Of a stretch of 40,406 nucleotides of DNA, positions 30,734 to 40,406 are shown piece by piece (the stretch's first letter is position 1; every line of letters starts with the position of its first letter). Both the position numbers and the translations under genes were made by a program. This stretch comes from Chara braunii (Eukaryota > Streptophyta > Charophyceae > Charales > Characeae), in NCBI GenBank assembly GCA_003427395.1, contig BFEA01000284.1:840502-880907 (forward strand), written 5' to 3'. Below the pieces are notes generated by a model. It worked only from the letters and a program-made list of their open reading frames with translations. It had not been told where the DNA came from and did no database searches.

Positions 30734-31126
30734 ACAACTAACTTTATGTCACCACACGGGATACGCAAAGTGGGCTTGGGGATGAAGCAAGTGGCTTTGC
30801 AAAACCCTTGTCGAACTCAAGTAGGCAACAAGGAAGTTGTCTCATCTACGCATGTAGTCAAAGGTGTGCGCACCACCTTTGACAAGGACAAGACAGTCAC
30901 CCATGCCATGCAGTTATGCAAAAAGAAGCGTAAGCATAAAGAGGACGAACAAATGTATATTGCCTATGTTCGCCCTACTCATGTGTCATCTATTTTTGCG
31001 GCTAGTACCAATCCTACTTCATCTATGAGTCTACTTCTAATATTTCTACTTCTCTACCTTCTACTAGGCCAAATGATTCTACTTCAGATTATGTCGCTTC
31101 CATTCGTAATTTGCGACATGATCTAG

Positions 31127-32600
31127 GTGACCCGTTTGCTGATCCTTCGCCCCCACCGGTCCCAACAAGCGTCCAAAACCTACTTGACTGATTCCCGGAA
31201 GTTATGGTCGAACCACGTGGAGTCCCCATGCGATCGGTCCGACACACAATCGAGTTGGTCGAAGGTGTTGTTCCTCCAAAGGGTTGTGTGTACCGAATGG
31301 GATCCAGCGAGTTGGAAGAATTCCGGAAACAAATCGACGAAATGATCAACCAGGGTTGGATCAAACCTAGTAAATATGAATTTGGTGCACCTGTTTTTTT
31401 TGTCCCGAAGAAAGGAGGCAAGCTCTGTATGTGTTTCGATTATCGCGATCTAAACCGCATCACCCGAAAGAATGCATATCCATTGCCACACATAGACGAC
31501 TTGCTTGATGTTGCCGGTGGGTGCAAGGTTTTCTCCAAGATCGATCTCAAGTCTAGCTACCACCAGATTGAAGTCGATCCTTCGGAGCAGCACAAGACTG
31601 CGTTCAAGACACACGATGGACTTTACGGATTTACCGTAATGCCCTTCGGCCTCACAAACGCACCAGCCACCTTTCAAAGCCTTATGGATAAGGTCCTCCA
31701 CGAACAGATTGGTCGGTTTGTGGTAGTTTATCTCGATGATATTCTGATTTTCAGCAAATCCATCGAGGAACACATGAGGCACCTTGAGGAAGTGTTCACC
31801 ATCCTCAAGAAAACGCAACTCCATCTCAACTTAGAGAAATCTGAGTTTGGGAGGGATAGCGTCATCAATCTTGGACATCATTTGTCTGTTGTAGGCCTCG
31901 AGCCTGAGGCAACCAAGGTTGATGTCATACATGACTAACCTCAACCCATGAATTGGGTTCTTTTCTTGGTCTCGCATCGAACTATCGAAAGTTTAAGCCT
32001 CGATTCTCTATTGTTGCCCGCCCGTTGTCTCGACTAACAAGTAAGAATGTACCTTACGCATGAGATGCAACATGTGAGACCGCATTTCAAGCCTTGAAAG
32101 AGGCATTGGTCGACTAACAAGTAAGAATGTACCTTACACATGAGATGCAACATGTGAGACCGCATTTCAAGCCTTGAAAGAGGCATTGGTAGGTTACCTT
32201 GTACTCCGCATTGCAGATTCCGAACTAACATTCGTAGTCACTACGGATGCTAGCCAATATGGGATCGGCGCAATGCTGCAACAAGATGATGGTGATGGCT
32301 TGCGGCCGCTCAAATACTACAGCAAACGCATGCCCAGGGAAAAGGTAGCTACTTCCACCTACATGTGCGAGCTCTATGCTTTGCGTATGGCTTTGGATTA
32401 CTGGAAGCACTGTATTTTAGGACGCCACTTCAAAGTGTTCTCAGATCATGAGACCTTGAAGCGGATTAAGGAGCAAAACACCATGTCCCCTACTTTACTG
32501 CGCTGGTTCCATGAGATTGGCATTTTTGACTTCGAGCTAAGATATAAGAAGGGTTGTTATAATCGAGTTGTTAATGCGTTGTCTCGCCACCTCGAGTACA
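31127..32600 (+). pseudogene. pol: pol of element 3: reverse transcriptase and RNase H
   Basis: TGA at 31189 (CGA expected in L-L-D-R-F-P) precedes a long intact RT frame. It has P-K-G-C-V-Y-R-M, F-V-P-K-K-G-G-K-L-C-M-C-F-D-Y-R-D-L-N, the block S-S-Y-H-Q-I (usual Gly is Ser), F-G-L-T-N-A-P-A-T-F-Q, and catalytic Y-L-D-D at 31729-31740. After TAA 31936 the frame changes. An 80-bp tandem duplication (32031-32190) and a TGG-to-TGA change disrupt the RT-RNase H connection. RNase H retains T-T-D-A-S-Q-Y-G-I-G and a V-F-S-D-H-E-T-L motif. Confidence 0.9.
32031..32190 (+). repeat. Tandem duplication, 2 x 80 bp
   Basis: Copies at 32031-32110 and 32111-32190 differ at about one base (CTTACGCATG versus CTTACACATG). 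80 is not a multiple of three, so the frame shifts. Confidence 0.9.
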
Positions 32601-33239
32601 TGACTTGCCTTGTGAATTCCTACGACCTCTGGAAAAATCTGAAGGAGGAGATCGTAGAACACATTGCTAAGGACTCAGACCTTAATCCCATCCTTTAGCA
32701 GTTGCAGGCTGGCGCCAACAGTCAGCCTGATATTCACGAATTCGGAGGACTGGTTTTCCGATGCTATGGGAATCATGACCGTTTGTGTGTGCCTAACCAT
32801 GAGCCTCTCCGCAAGCACTTCTTGGATTCGGCTCATGGCCGGAGTCGACACTTCGGCATGGCAAAGACGTACGGAAACCTATTAAGACAGTTTGATTGGC
32901 CTGGTATGAAGGGATCTGCTGAAAAGTTTGTGGCTGAGTGTCACGTTTGTCAACGAATCAAACCATGTAGACAAAAGTTCATGAGGCTACTTACACTCCT
33001 TCCCATTCCCGATGGACCCGGGGAGTCTGTCTCCATCGACTTCACTGACATGGGAAAGGGGGTAAGTAAGAACGGTTATTCACAAGTCATGGTGATTGTT
33101 GACCGCTTCTCTAAATTTCTGAATTTGATTCATTTGCCATCTCATGCCCCACCTGAATTGGTGATCCGTGAGTTCGAAAAAACATACATTCTGCAGTTCG
33201 GAACCCCGAAAACTCTTGTGAGTGATTGGGACCCGATGT
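32601..33239 (+). pseudogene. pol: pol of element 3: integrase, 3'-truncated
   Basis: TAG at 32696 is in frame. The zinc-binding region is intact (H-G-R-S-R-H-F-G ... E-C-H-V-C-Q-R). The core has the first Asp (S-I-D-F-T-D-M-G) and the second (V-S-D-W-D-P-M). The sequence then stops resembling integrase at about 33239, so the catalytic Glu, C-terminal domain and 3' LTR are absent. Confidence 0.85.
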
Positions 33240-34265
33240 CGGAGGGCACGACGCTCCGGCCCTCCGCGGCGTACCAGCTCCCTGCTCAGCACGCAACGTA
33301 CCAGATGTTTGTTTGGGACTCTGCTACAGGTATACCAGATGCTCCGACTCGACGGTGTACCAGCTGTTGTTCGTGAAATACTAAGTCGTACCATGTGTAA
33401 CCTGGTCCTATTGCTACGGATAGGCCCACGCAGGCTCGGCGTCATGCCATACAGCAGGCTGAACTGTGGCTGAAGTGGCCGTCGGGTTCACCAGGAGGGG
33501 TCGCGACAATAAAAAGTTAGCGCAGGGTTTTAAGCCGCACGCCGGACCTCGATGACCGTGTTCTGGACTAAGTGCAGAAGGAAAGAGGAATGAAATGGAA
33601 AAGAAAAGGAAAAAGTTAACATTTCATACTTGTGTCAGAACTTGGACCGCTACCCCGGGTGTCAAGTCGGACGATTCCGTAGCTGAGGGGGCGCTAGAGT
33701 TCTCCTCTTTTTTTTTTTTTTTCGTCCTTTTTCTTTTATTAGTTTCTCTTATTTAGCCTGTTTTGAGTTCTTGTTCCCCACCTAGTCACGTCGCGGGGGA
33801 ACGAAACGATTCGAGTTTGAATCATAAGCCGAAAATGGGTGGTGTGGGCTGCCCTGCAGTAACCCTGTTCAGAAGTAGTTTGGGGCCCAGAACTCAGCCC
33901 CAGGCAACACAGACCAAAGTTGGTCTGCGTTGGGCTGTGTGACCAGGACACGCCCAGGACTGAGTCTGTCGCGTTTGGCTGTGTGACCAAACGCTGCACC
34001 CAGGAAAGTCAAGGGCCAAAGTCAACTGTAGAGTCAAATGTACCGCGCCCAGGCCCTTGGTTTGATACACTCACTTGTTGTGCGCAGGTACCCAGACAAG
34101 CATCCAGGCCGAAGGGAATTCAGTTTCAGGCCAATCCGGGCCTTCGTTTGCATCAAGATCTGAACGGCTAAAGGTTGCAGCATCCGGGGTCCAGACCCCG
34201 AGTCAACGCTACTTAAGCGTTGGAGAGAAGGTTAACAACAGTCGTATTTTTCATCACCACTTCAG
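33240..34265. other. Unassigned DNA downstream of truncated element 3
   Basis: It begins with a GC-rich hairpin (CGGAGGGC...GCCCTCCG at about 33240-33267) and four spaced GTACCAG/ATACCAG words. Later it has a poly-T tract (about 33707-33722) and an imperfect ~45-bp repeat around GGCTGTGTGACCA (about 33932 and 33976). No gene recognised. Confidence 0.5.
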
Positions 34266-34503
34266 GACACCCTTCACCATTCAAGGATGCAGCCTGCCTA
34301 AACAGGTCGTTTTCAGGATCTTCGGACCTTTCACCACTTCTAGATCATTCAGGTCTGAAAATCCTAAATGGTCCTGAAGTGGTGAAAGCTCCAAAGACCC
34401 TGAAAACCACTTGTTTAGGCAGGCTGCATCCTCAAGTGGTGAAGGGTGGTTTTCGTGGTCTTTGGACCTTTCACCACTTCAGGACCATTCAGGATTTTCA
34501 GAC
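34266..34503. repeat. Foldback (inverted repeat) with extra direct copy
   Basis: A ~85-bp left arm (34266-34352) is nearly complementary to 34365-34450. Both carry GGATGCAGCCTGCCTAAAC or its complement and a TTTCACCACTTC word. A further copy of the inner part follows in left-arm orientation (34446-34503). The arrangement resembles a MITE or snapback element. Confidence 0.8.
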
Positions 34504-34534
34504 TGCTCAAAACTCTCACTTGACCACTTCGAGA

Positions 34535-35339
34535 CATGCACAACCATTACCCAATCTCCTTCTTGTAGACTTACTCCTTTCCTTAGCAACCTCACCCATT
34601 CCAGAGGAATGAAGCAAATCATCTGATCAAGGTTAAGGGGTAGTCTGTGGGCATATGAAATTTTCTTTTTAAGTTGAGTAGGTGTCATCCAACCTTTTTT
34701 TTCCTGGTCCCAAATATCTTTGACTCTTAATACCCCTTTTTTCACCCATTGAGACCAGGGAGATTTAGAACTATTGCAGACACAACCATTATTGTCTGTT
34801 ATCCATCTGTTCCCGAACAAAGGCTGCCTCAAAATTTCTTCAAAATGTGAGGGAAAGGGTTTACTTGGTGGGGCAGTCTACGCCACATTTTTAGCAGGGA
34901 AAGCCATAGGTTATCTAGTAGCAGGTCAGCTCGAGCCGCTCCTCTCTATCCCTCTTCCTTTGAATGTGCACTAGGGCGAGGAATGTTCCAAAATCTATCT
35001 TCCACCCAAGTGAGGGGGTGGGTCNCTGAGGTAGATCTCGGCGCCAATCTTCTAATTTGTTCTAGTGCCAATGGCCGCCAGGGCTTGTCAATACCAAGAA
35101 TGGGATCTATTATCCNTTGTAGAGACAAAGCTTGAGTTTGCAAAGTAGGATCAAGAATTCCCAAGCCCCCCCTGGACTTAGGTTGAATCAACGTCAGCCA
35201 TGCTACTCTGGGAATTACTCTTTCTTGTTCATGATCTCCCCTCCACAAAAAGGCCGATACTTGTTTTTGAAGTTGTTTAGTACGTGATTTACTAATTGCC
35301 CATAATGCCGATTTATACCATATCGAGGCTAACACTACA
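34535..35339 (-). mobile_element. Inverted partial LINE copy
   Basis: The reverse complement matches 38205-39010 over ~805 bp with scattered differences. It covers the end of the RT region and the start of the next segment. It reads in frame across the point where the main LINE is shifted (about 38470), so it preserves an earlier reading frame. It contains single N bases at 35025 and 35116. Confidence 0.9.
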
Positions 35340-35604
35340 ACACAGAAATAGGGGACAAGGCTCATATGACCAAAAGGGACACATTTGTTCGTTTCGAAGA
35401 ACAGAAAGAGGCAGGTTTGAGATGGTTTTATCACTCAGCATTGTTATAACTACAAAGTCTTAATATTAAAGCAAATGATGTATGGTCAGCTTCAGATGTA
35501 ATTGCCTTCCTCAGCATTATCCTGCGAAGAGGAATATTACAATCCACTGCAAAATTGGATAATGGTAATTGGACCCGCCACTGAAGTAAGATGAGATAAG
35601 AGAT
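35340..35604 (+). pseudogene. Possible remnant upstream of the LINE ORF2 (ORF1 end?)
   Basis: A frame from about 35342 reads T-E-I-G-D-K-A-H-M-T-K-R-D-T-F-V-R-F-E-E-Q-K and, after TAA at 35447 (CAA expected), continues L-Q-S-L-N-I-K-A-N-D. A 1-base shift near 35520 is needed to carry it on. It looks protein-coding, but I recognise no family. Its place just before the endonuclease suggests the C-terminus of ORF1. Confidence 0.3.
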
Positions 35605-38493
35605 TTGGGCATCAAGGTTTTGGTTAGGATGGAGGCTTTACAAGCATATTATGGTAAGAATCCAGCTTGGTACCGTGCAACAAAAACTGCAGATCTGGAT
35701 CTCCGTTCTCTTAATATTAATGGTTTAGCCACGGCAGATACGAAAAAAAGAAAGGTCATAATAGAACAATTGAAAGGGGTGGGGGGAATAACATGACCTG
35801 ACATCATATGCATACAGGAAACACATCTTACCAATGCTCCTGCTCATATTAGGGCCCATAACATAGTATGGCCATTTAATAAGATTAACGCCCCGGCTCC
35901 AAGGAGTGGCTCAGCTGGAGTAGCGATCTGGGTCCCTCCGGATTCTAGAGCAGAGATAACTCATTGGGTGGCTGACAAAGAACAAGGCCGATGGATATCG
36001 GCAATCCTAACGATTGAGTCAAAAGTCATATGTTTAATTAATCTATATGGTCCTAATGATATGAAAGAAAGGTTCAGGTTCTTTCAAGATATTAGAAAAC
36101 AGATTCCGGATGGGATGCCCATAGTAATGGCAGGCGATTTCAACGCAGCCCCGGATAGATGGTTGGATCGCTGGAAAACTCCTTCCCCATGCCCTCCTTA
36201 TATAGAGAAAGACCAAAAAATCATACAGGCATTATGCGAGAATGAGCATCTTTTCGACTCTTATCGAAGGATTTTTCCGCGTGAAAGGCTTTTCAGATGT
36301 ATACGTAATCATGGGAATCGTATGCAATCTAGATCTAGAATAGACTTAATCCTGATGTCCGAAGATCTAGATAGAACTCTTCTTTGGGCAGCTATTTTTC
36401 CGCAGAATCCATGGTGTGGTGCGGATCACAAAATATGTGCAATACTCTTATCCTTCAAGAAGAAACCAGATCAAGGAAAAAAGTTTTACAAACTTAATAC
36501 ATCCCTGTTATCTCACAATCAGTTCAAAATATATTTATCGGATGTGTGGGAATATTTGCAATCAACAAAAAAGAAGCAAGATTCTTATATTTCGTGGTTT
36601 AACAATGGTCTGGTTTTTATTGCAAAGAAGTGTAATGAATATTCAAAACTACAAGCAAGAAATAAATATCTACAAGAAATGAATGTTCAAGAACAAATTT
36701 TAGATTATAAATCTCAGGATCAACTTGATGAATCCTCCCAAACTATCAAAATTCAAGAACTTAGGAACCAACTTTTAACCTTCATGCAACATCGTTGGCA
36801 AGGCCAATTAATCAGGGGTAAACTATCAAGATTTTCTTCTGAAGGGCAAATGGATACATCCTTTTTTGCTATGGCCCGGGCACGAGCCAAACGTTCATCC
36901 ATAGAAAGTTTTTTTGATCCAGAGACTTCTCATGATCCTCTGATGGCTGCTTCCTCTGCAGCCAGTTTAAAAGTAGCCTATGATTTTTTCAAAAAACTAT
37001 TTCTCTCATCCAAAGATCCCTCCTATCTTCAGGAGGATGATCAAGTCATTCGTCTCTTTCTGGAACCACTCTTCCAATCCATTAGCCAGGAACAACGTGA
37101 TGCTCTAGAGAGACCACTGACAAAAGATGAAATTTGGACAACCTTAATACAAATGGACGTAGATAAGACCCCGGGGGTGGATGGCCTCCCTAAAGAATTT
37201 TGGGAAGCTATGTGGTCTTCTATTTCCTCAGACTTAATGCTTTACCTTCAAGAGGTCTGGGAGTTAGGTAAGATGGGTGAAATAGTAAGTCAGGGAATAC
37301 TTACTTTACTGTATAAAAAAGGAGATAAGGCAAACATCAGGAATTATAGACCAATAACTTTACTAACAGTAGTGTATAAGTTGTTGGCAAAAACACTTGC
37401 AAATCGAATGATTCCAGTAATGCCCGATATAATTCACCCCTCTCAAACAGGTTTCATAAATGGGAGGCATATACATGATAACATTCTTTTAATTAACGAA
37501 ATAATCAAACTCTCACAACAATCCAAAAGTAATGCTGCTTTTGTTTTTATAGATTTTGAAAAGGCTTATGACCATGTTGATTGGAGATTCTTGGATGCTT
37601 GTTTACAAAAGTTAAAATTTGGCCCTAATATGAGAAGATGGGTTAAAATTTTGCATATAAATGCTACAACACGAATTCTTGTCAATGTTTTGTTGTCACC
37701 AGAAATACATCTTCAAAGGTCAGTTAGACAAGGGGATCCGTTGACCCCTTTTCTTTTCTTAATTGTGATGGAAGCTCTGGGGGCCAATCTTAGAGCTAAT
37801 CGCAACATTAAACGTCTTCATATCTCGGGTATACCTGAAGAAGTGATTCCTATAGCCTCCATGTTCGCAGATGATCTGACCATTATGATGGAAGCCTCAG
37901 ATGAAAATATGGAAGAAAGCAAGAATATGCTGGACAAATTCTCGGTTGTCTCTGATATGATAGTCAATTGGGGGAATAAAACTCAAGGGTGGTGGATTCA
38001 CTGTAATGGTGATCGTCCTCCAGAATCCCCTAGGGTGCAATGGTTACCCCTGGAAGCTCCACTGAGAATTTTGGGGATATCTCTTTCTGCTTTTAGCAAA
38101 CCTGTCTCCAATGATGAGTGGATTTCTAAACCTGCTATAGAAAAAATGAATAAATGGAAAGGCTTACACACCTCTCTTTTTGGCAGATCTGTAGTGATAA
38201 ATAATGTAGTGTTAGCCTCGATATGGTATAAATCGGCATTATGGGCAATTAGTAAATCACGTACTAAACAACTTCAAAAACAAGTATCGACCTTTTTTTG
38301 GAGGGGAGATCATGAACAAGAAAGAGTAATTCCCAGAGTAGCATGGCTGACGTTGATTCAACCTAAGTCCGGGGGGGGGTTGGGAATTCTTGATCCTACT
38401 TTGCAAACTCAAGCTTTGTCTCTACAATGGATAATAGATCTCATTCTTGGTATTGACAAACCCTGGCAGCCCATTGGCACTAGAACAAATTAG
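35605..38493 (+). pseudogene. LINE ORF2: endonuclease and reverse transcriptase
   Basis: Endonuclease nicks target DNA, and RT primes on it. Endonuclease motifs: S-L-N-I-N-G-L (about 35710), catalytic Glu in I-Q-E-T-H-L (35818), N-L-Y-G-P-N, G-D-F-N-A-A-P-D (36133), R-S-R-I-D-L-I-L, and G-A-D-H near the end. RT motifs: N-Y-R-P-I-T-L-L, F-I-D-F-E-K-A-Y-D, R-Q-G-D-P-L-T-P, catalytic F-A-D-D at 37864-37875. A single in-frame TGA (35794) interrupts the endonuclease; thereafter about 900 codons are open. The frame ends at 38493 because of a 1-base insertion near 38470 relative to the inverted copy. Apart from that stop this is a recently active-looking coding region. Confidence 0.92.
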
Positions 38494-39790
38494 AAGATTG
38501 GCGCCGAGATCTCCCTCAGAGACCCACCCCCTCACTTGGGTGGAAGATAGATTTTGGAACATTCCTCGCCCTAGTGCACATTCAAAGGAAGAGGGATAGA
38601 GAGGAGCGGCTCGAGCTGACCTGCTACTAGATAACCTATGGCTTTCCCTGCTAAAAATGTGGCGTAGACTGCCCCTACCAAGTAAACCCTTTCCCTCACG
38701 TTTTGAAGAAATTTTAAGGCAGCCTTTGTTCGGGAACAGATGGATAACAGACAATAATGGTTGTGTCTACAATAGTTCTAAATCTCCCTGGTCTCAATGG
38801 GTGAAAAAAGGGGTATTAAGAGTCAAAGATATTTGGGACCAGGAAAAAAAGGTTGGATGACACCTACTCAACTTAAAAAGAAAATTTCATACGCCCACAG
38901 ACTACCCCTTAACCTTGATCAGATGATTTGCTTCATTCCTCTGGAATGGGTGAGGTTGCTAAAGAAAGGAGTAAGTCTACAAGAAGGAGATTGGGTAATG
39001 GTTGTGCATGATCCAGAATATTGGCAGGTGGGTCAAATAATGAGTCTGGTGGAAGAAGGAGCTTTGGTGGCTCTCTTCAAAATAACCACAAATCATCTCC
39101 TCCTTCCCTCACCGGTCAACGAAGTAAAATTCTTCCCCTCCAAGGAAATCTTCAGGATTAGAGTCCTTTTCATCTCTGCAATTAAAGGATGGAGAGTTTT
39201 TCAACCACAATGCCCGATTCCGGACTTACCTTTGGAACCAGCTGAATGGGTGTGGCAAACTGGGAAGAACGGTAAGCCACTCATATTGCAATCCCTCTCA
39301 GTCAAGTCAACATACCGATTATTAAGACCAAGAGTAGATGTATCGTTCATAATAAGAGATAGGTGGGTGAGACATCTGAATATTGATACTCAAAAATTCC
39401 GAAATATAAAATTTTTCAATAAACTAAAACAGAGACCAGCAAAGTTCTCCTCTCTGCAATGGCAAATACTACATAGATGCTTGCCTACCAATGGCTGGTT
39501 GATAGACCGTACTACTTTGGAACAAAGAGGTTTGGCATCCCCATGGTGTAAATCATGCTTTTCTGTCTTTCCTTGTAAGAGGATCAGGGAGACTATTGAA
39601 CACTTATTCATGCAATGTCCGGGTACGGTTTTGCTGTGGAGAAGATGGGACTGTGTGGAGAGGTTTAACGGGAATTGACTGGCCATGGGATTGGAGAGTC
39701 ATTCTACTGGGACATTGGGAACCAAATGATATACAGCTGTCAGAATTTCAGAGAATTTTTTTTGAAATAGGTCGGAAAGCCATTATGTAG
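38494..39790 (+). pseudogene. LINE ORF2 C-terminus: SH3-like insert and zf-RVT
   Basis: Continuation of ORF2 after the frameshift; the longest piece is 38797-39678. It contains a segment G-D-W-V-M-V-V...Y-W-Q-V-G-Q-I...V-A-L-F (38986-39111) that looks like a small SH3/Tudor-type barrel. A zf-RVT domain follows (about 39410-39640) with L-Q-W-Q-I-L-H-R-C-L-P-T, C-x2-C, and E-H-L-F-M-Q-C-P. A frame change near 39660 carries the tail to TAG 39788. Confidence 0.75.
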
Positions 39791-40160
39791 GTAATATGGT
39801 ACAAAAGATGTGTCTATGGAAGAATTAGAAACTGCTGAGATCATTGTCCAATTTGTACAGACAGAAATACGGGAACATTGGAAAGTTGTATGTGCTAAGA
39901 TAAAATATTTCTATCAGAAAAAGGATATTCTTAATAATATTCAAAAATTCAATCTGGACTGGCTGGGAGGTGCTGAAGGGAGAAGCTTGGGAGATGTGAA
40001 ATGGCCAGGAGGAGAAGTGCAGGTGGAACCTCTAAAACGAGACTTCCACCTGAACTTCAGGGATTGGTTTTCACTTCAACCAGGAGTCACACTTAGATCC
40101 CCAGATTGTTTCCTTGATCCCTTCCCTCCCTCGGAATTGGCAATGGTTGAGATTCAATGA
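39791..40160 (+). pseudogene. LINE ORF2 distal tail (frame-shifted)
   Basis: Open frame 39810-40160 of 116 codons with mixed charged and hydrophobic residues; V-I-W-Y-K-R can be read just upstream in another frame. It probably continues ORF2 after another indel, but no domain is recognised. Confidence 0.35.
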
Positions 40161-40406
40161 TATGCTTTAGGAAATGACTAGGTTTCGATTTCTCCGAAGT
40201 AAATGGTGTGGGTTGGGGAAGTAGAGAGAAAGAGGAATTAGCAGGAAATAGCAAAATCTGGCGCCTAGATCAAGGTGAAGAGATTCCCCTTTTGGATTCG
40301 TCATTTATTATTTCTGAAATGGTTCAAATTTATTTCATGTAAGGGACGTTAGCCCCGCTTTCCAGCAGGTTATACTCCCCACCAATAGATGGAGCCATCC
40401 CCTAGG
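40161..40406. other. Possible LINE 3' untranslated region
   Basis: No coding domain and no poly(A) tract. Nothing further recognised before the window ends. Confidence 0.4.

Larger units (their letters stand above)
30190..31126 (+). pseudogene. pol: pol of element 3: linker and protease with internal duplication
   Basis: The -1 frame encodes a Ser/Glu linker and the start of the protease up to L-I-D-C-G, then a 241-bp tandem duplication repeats this segment one frame off. The second copy continues into the full active site D-C-G-A-T (30722-30736) with N-F-M-S-P, and on to an M-Y-I-A-Y-V-R-P segment. A further frame change near 30990-31010 puts a Ser/Thr-rich linker in the RT frame. The duplication separates gag from a readable protease. 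Confidence 0.82.
25790..33239 (+). mobile_element. Ty3/gypsy LTR retrotransposon, element 3 (3'-truncated)
   Basis: 5' LTR, iMet-like PBS, leader with strong hairpins, gag with an intact CCHC knuckle, protease, RT, RNase H and the first part of integrase. Homology stops abruptly after the second catalytic Asp of integrase, near 33239. No 3' LTR is seen in the remaining 7 kb. Two tandem duplications (241 and 80 bp) and several nonsense codons inactivate it. Confidence 0.9.
35340..40406 (+). mobile_element. LINE (non-LTR retrotransposon), continues beyond window
   Basis: Encodes an APE-type endonuclease, a LINE-type reverse transcriptase and a zf-RVT domain in that order, typical of plant L1-like LINEs. 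It is more AT-rich than the gypsy elements. No poly(A) tail or target duplication is seen before the window ends. The 5' side abuts an inverted partial copy of itself. Confidence 0.9.

Noticed and set aside
34535-39010. Classic LINE twin-priming (5' inversion)
   Set aside because: Twin priming inverts an upstream part without duplicating it. Here the inverted segment is an internal piece also present in forward orientation.

Overview
This window is repeat-dominated eukaryotic nuclear DNA, most plausibly from a streptophyte (a charophyte alga or early land plant). That reading rests on plant-style Ty3/gypsy elements primed by initiator-Met tRNA, a plant-type LINE with a zf-RVT zinc finger, a dense cluster of WRKY-type W-boxes, and an apparent mitochondrial fragment (an rps4-like 3' end plus half a trnR-UCU). 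It is an inference; no single host gene proves it. No prokaryotic-style operon or CRISPR array is present.

Layout. 1-2435: microsatellites (AATC, GT, TC) and two copies of a ~310-bp dispersed repeat. 2436-11289: Ty3/gypsy element 1 with both LTRs, primer-binding site (PBS), a leader with W-boxes and a 43-bp minisatellite, and decayed gag and pol. 11290-14918: host flank with one credible Ser/Asp-rich exon-like ORF (11576-12727) and a 138-bp assembly gap. 14919-23889: Ty3/gypsy element 2, also with both LTRs. 24205-25470: a solo LTR on the minus strand. 25790-~33239: Ty3/gypsy element 3, same LTR family as the solo LTR, carrying an organellar insert in its 5' LTR and cut off in the middle of integrase. 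~33240-34534: unassigned DNA including a ~185-bp foldback. 34535-35339: an inverted copy of an internal LINE segment. 35340-40406: a LINE with endonuclease, reverse transcriptase and zf-RVT domains.

How the parts relate. Each gypsy element encodes Gag (capsid plus CCHC knuckle), then protease, reverse transcriptase, RNase H and integrase, all degraded by stops, frameshifts and small tandem duplications. In all three, pol lies in the -1 frame relative to the Gag knuckle. Elements 2 and 3 keep correctly phased canonical -1 slippery heptamers (A AAA AAC and G GGA AAC) just before the gag stop. Three insertions (element 1, element 2, solo LTR) are flanked by 4-bp target-site duplications (AAAT, CGCT, AAAG). 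LTRs or leaders of all three gypsy families carry a dyad motif of the form GCRGC-CATA-GCYGC whose arms vary in a compensatory way.

Limits: all boundaries and similarities were judged by eye. Domain names come from motif recognition, not profile searches. None of the transposon ORFs is intact.
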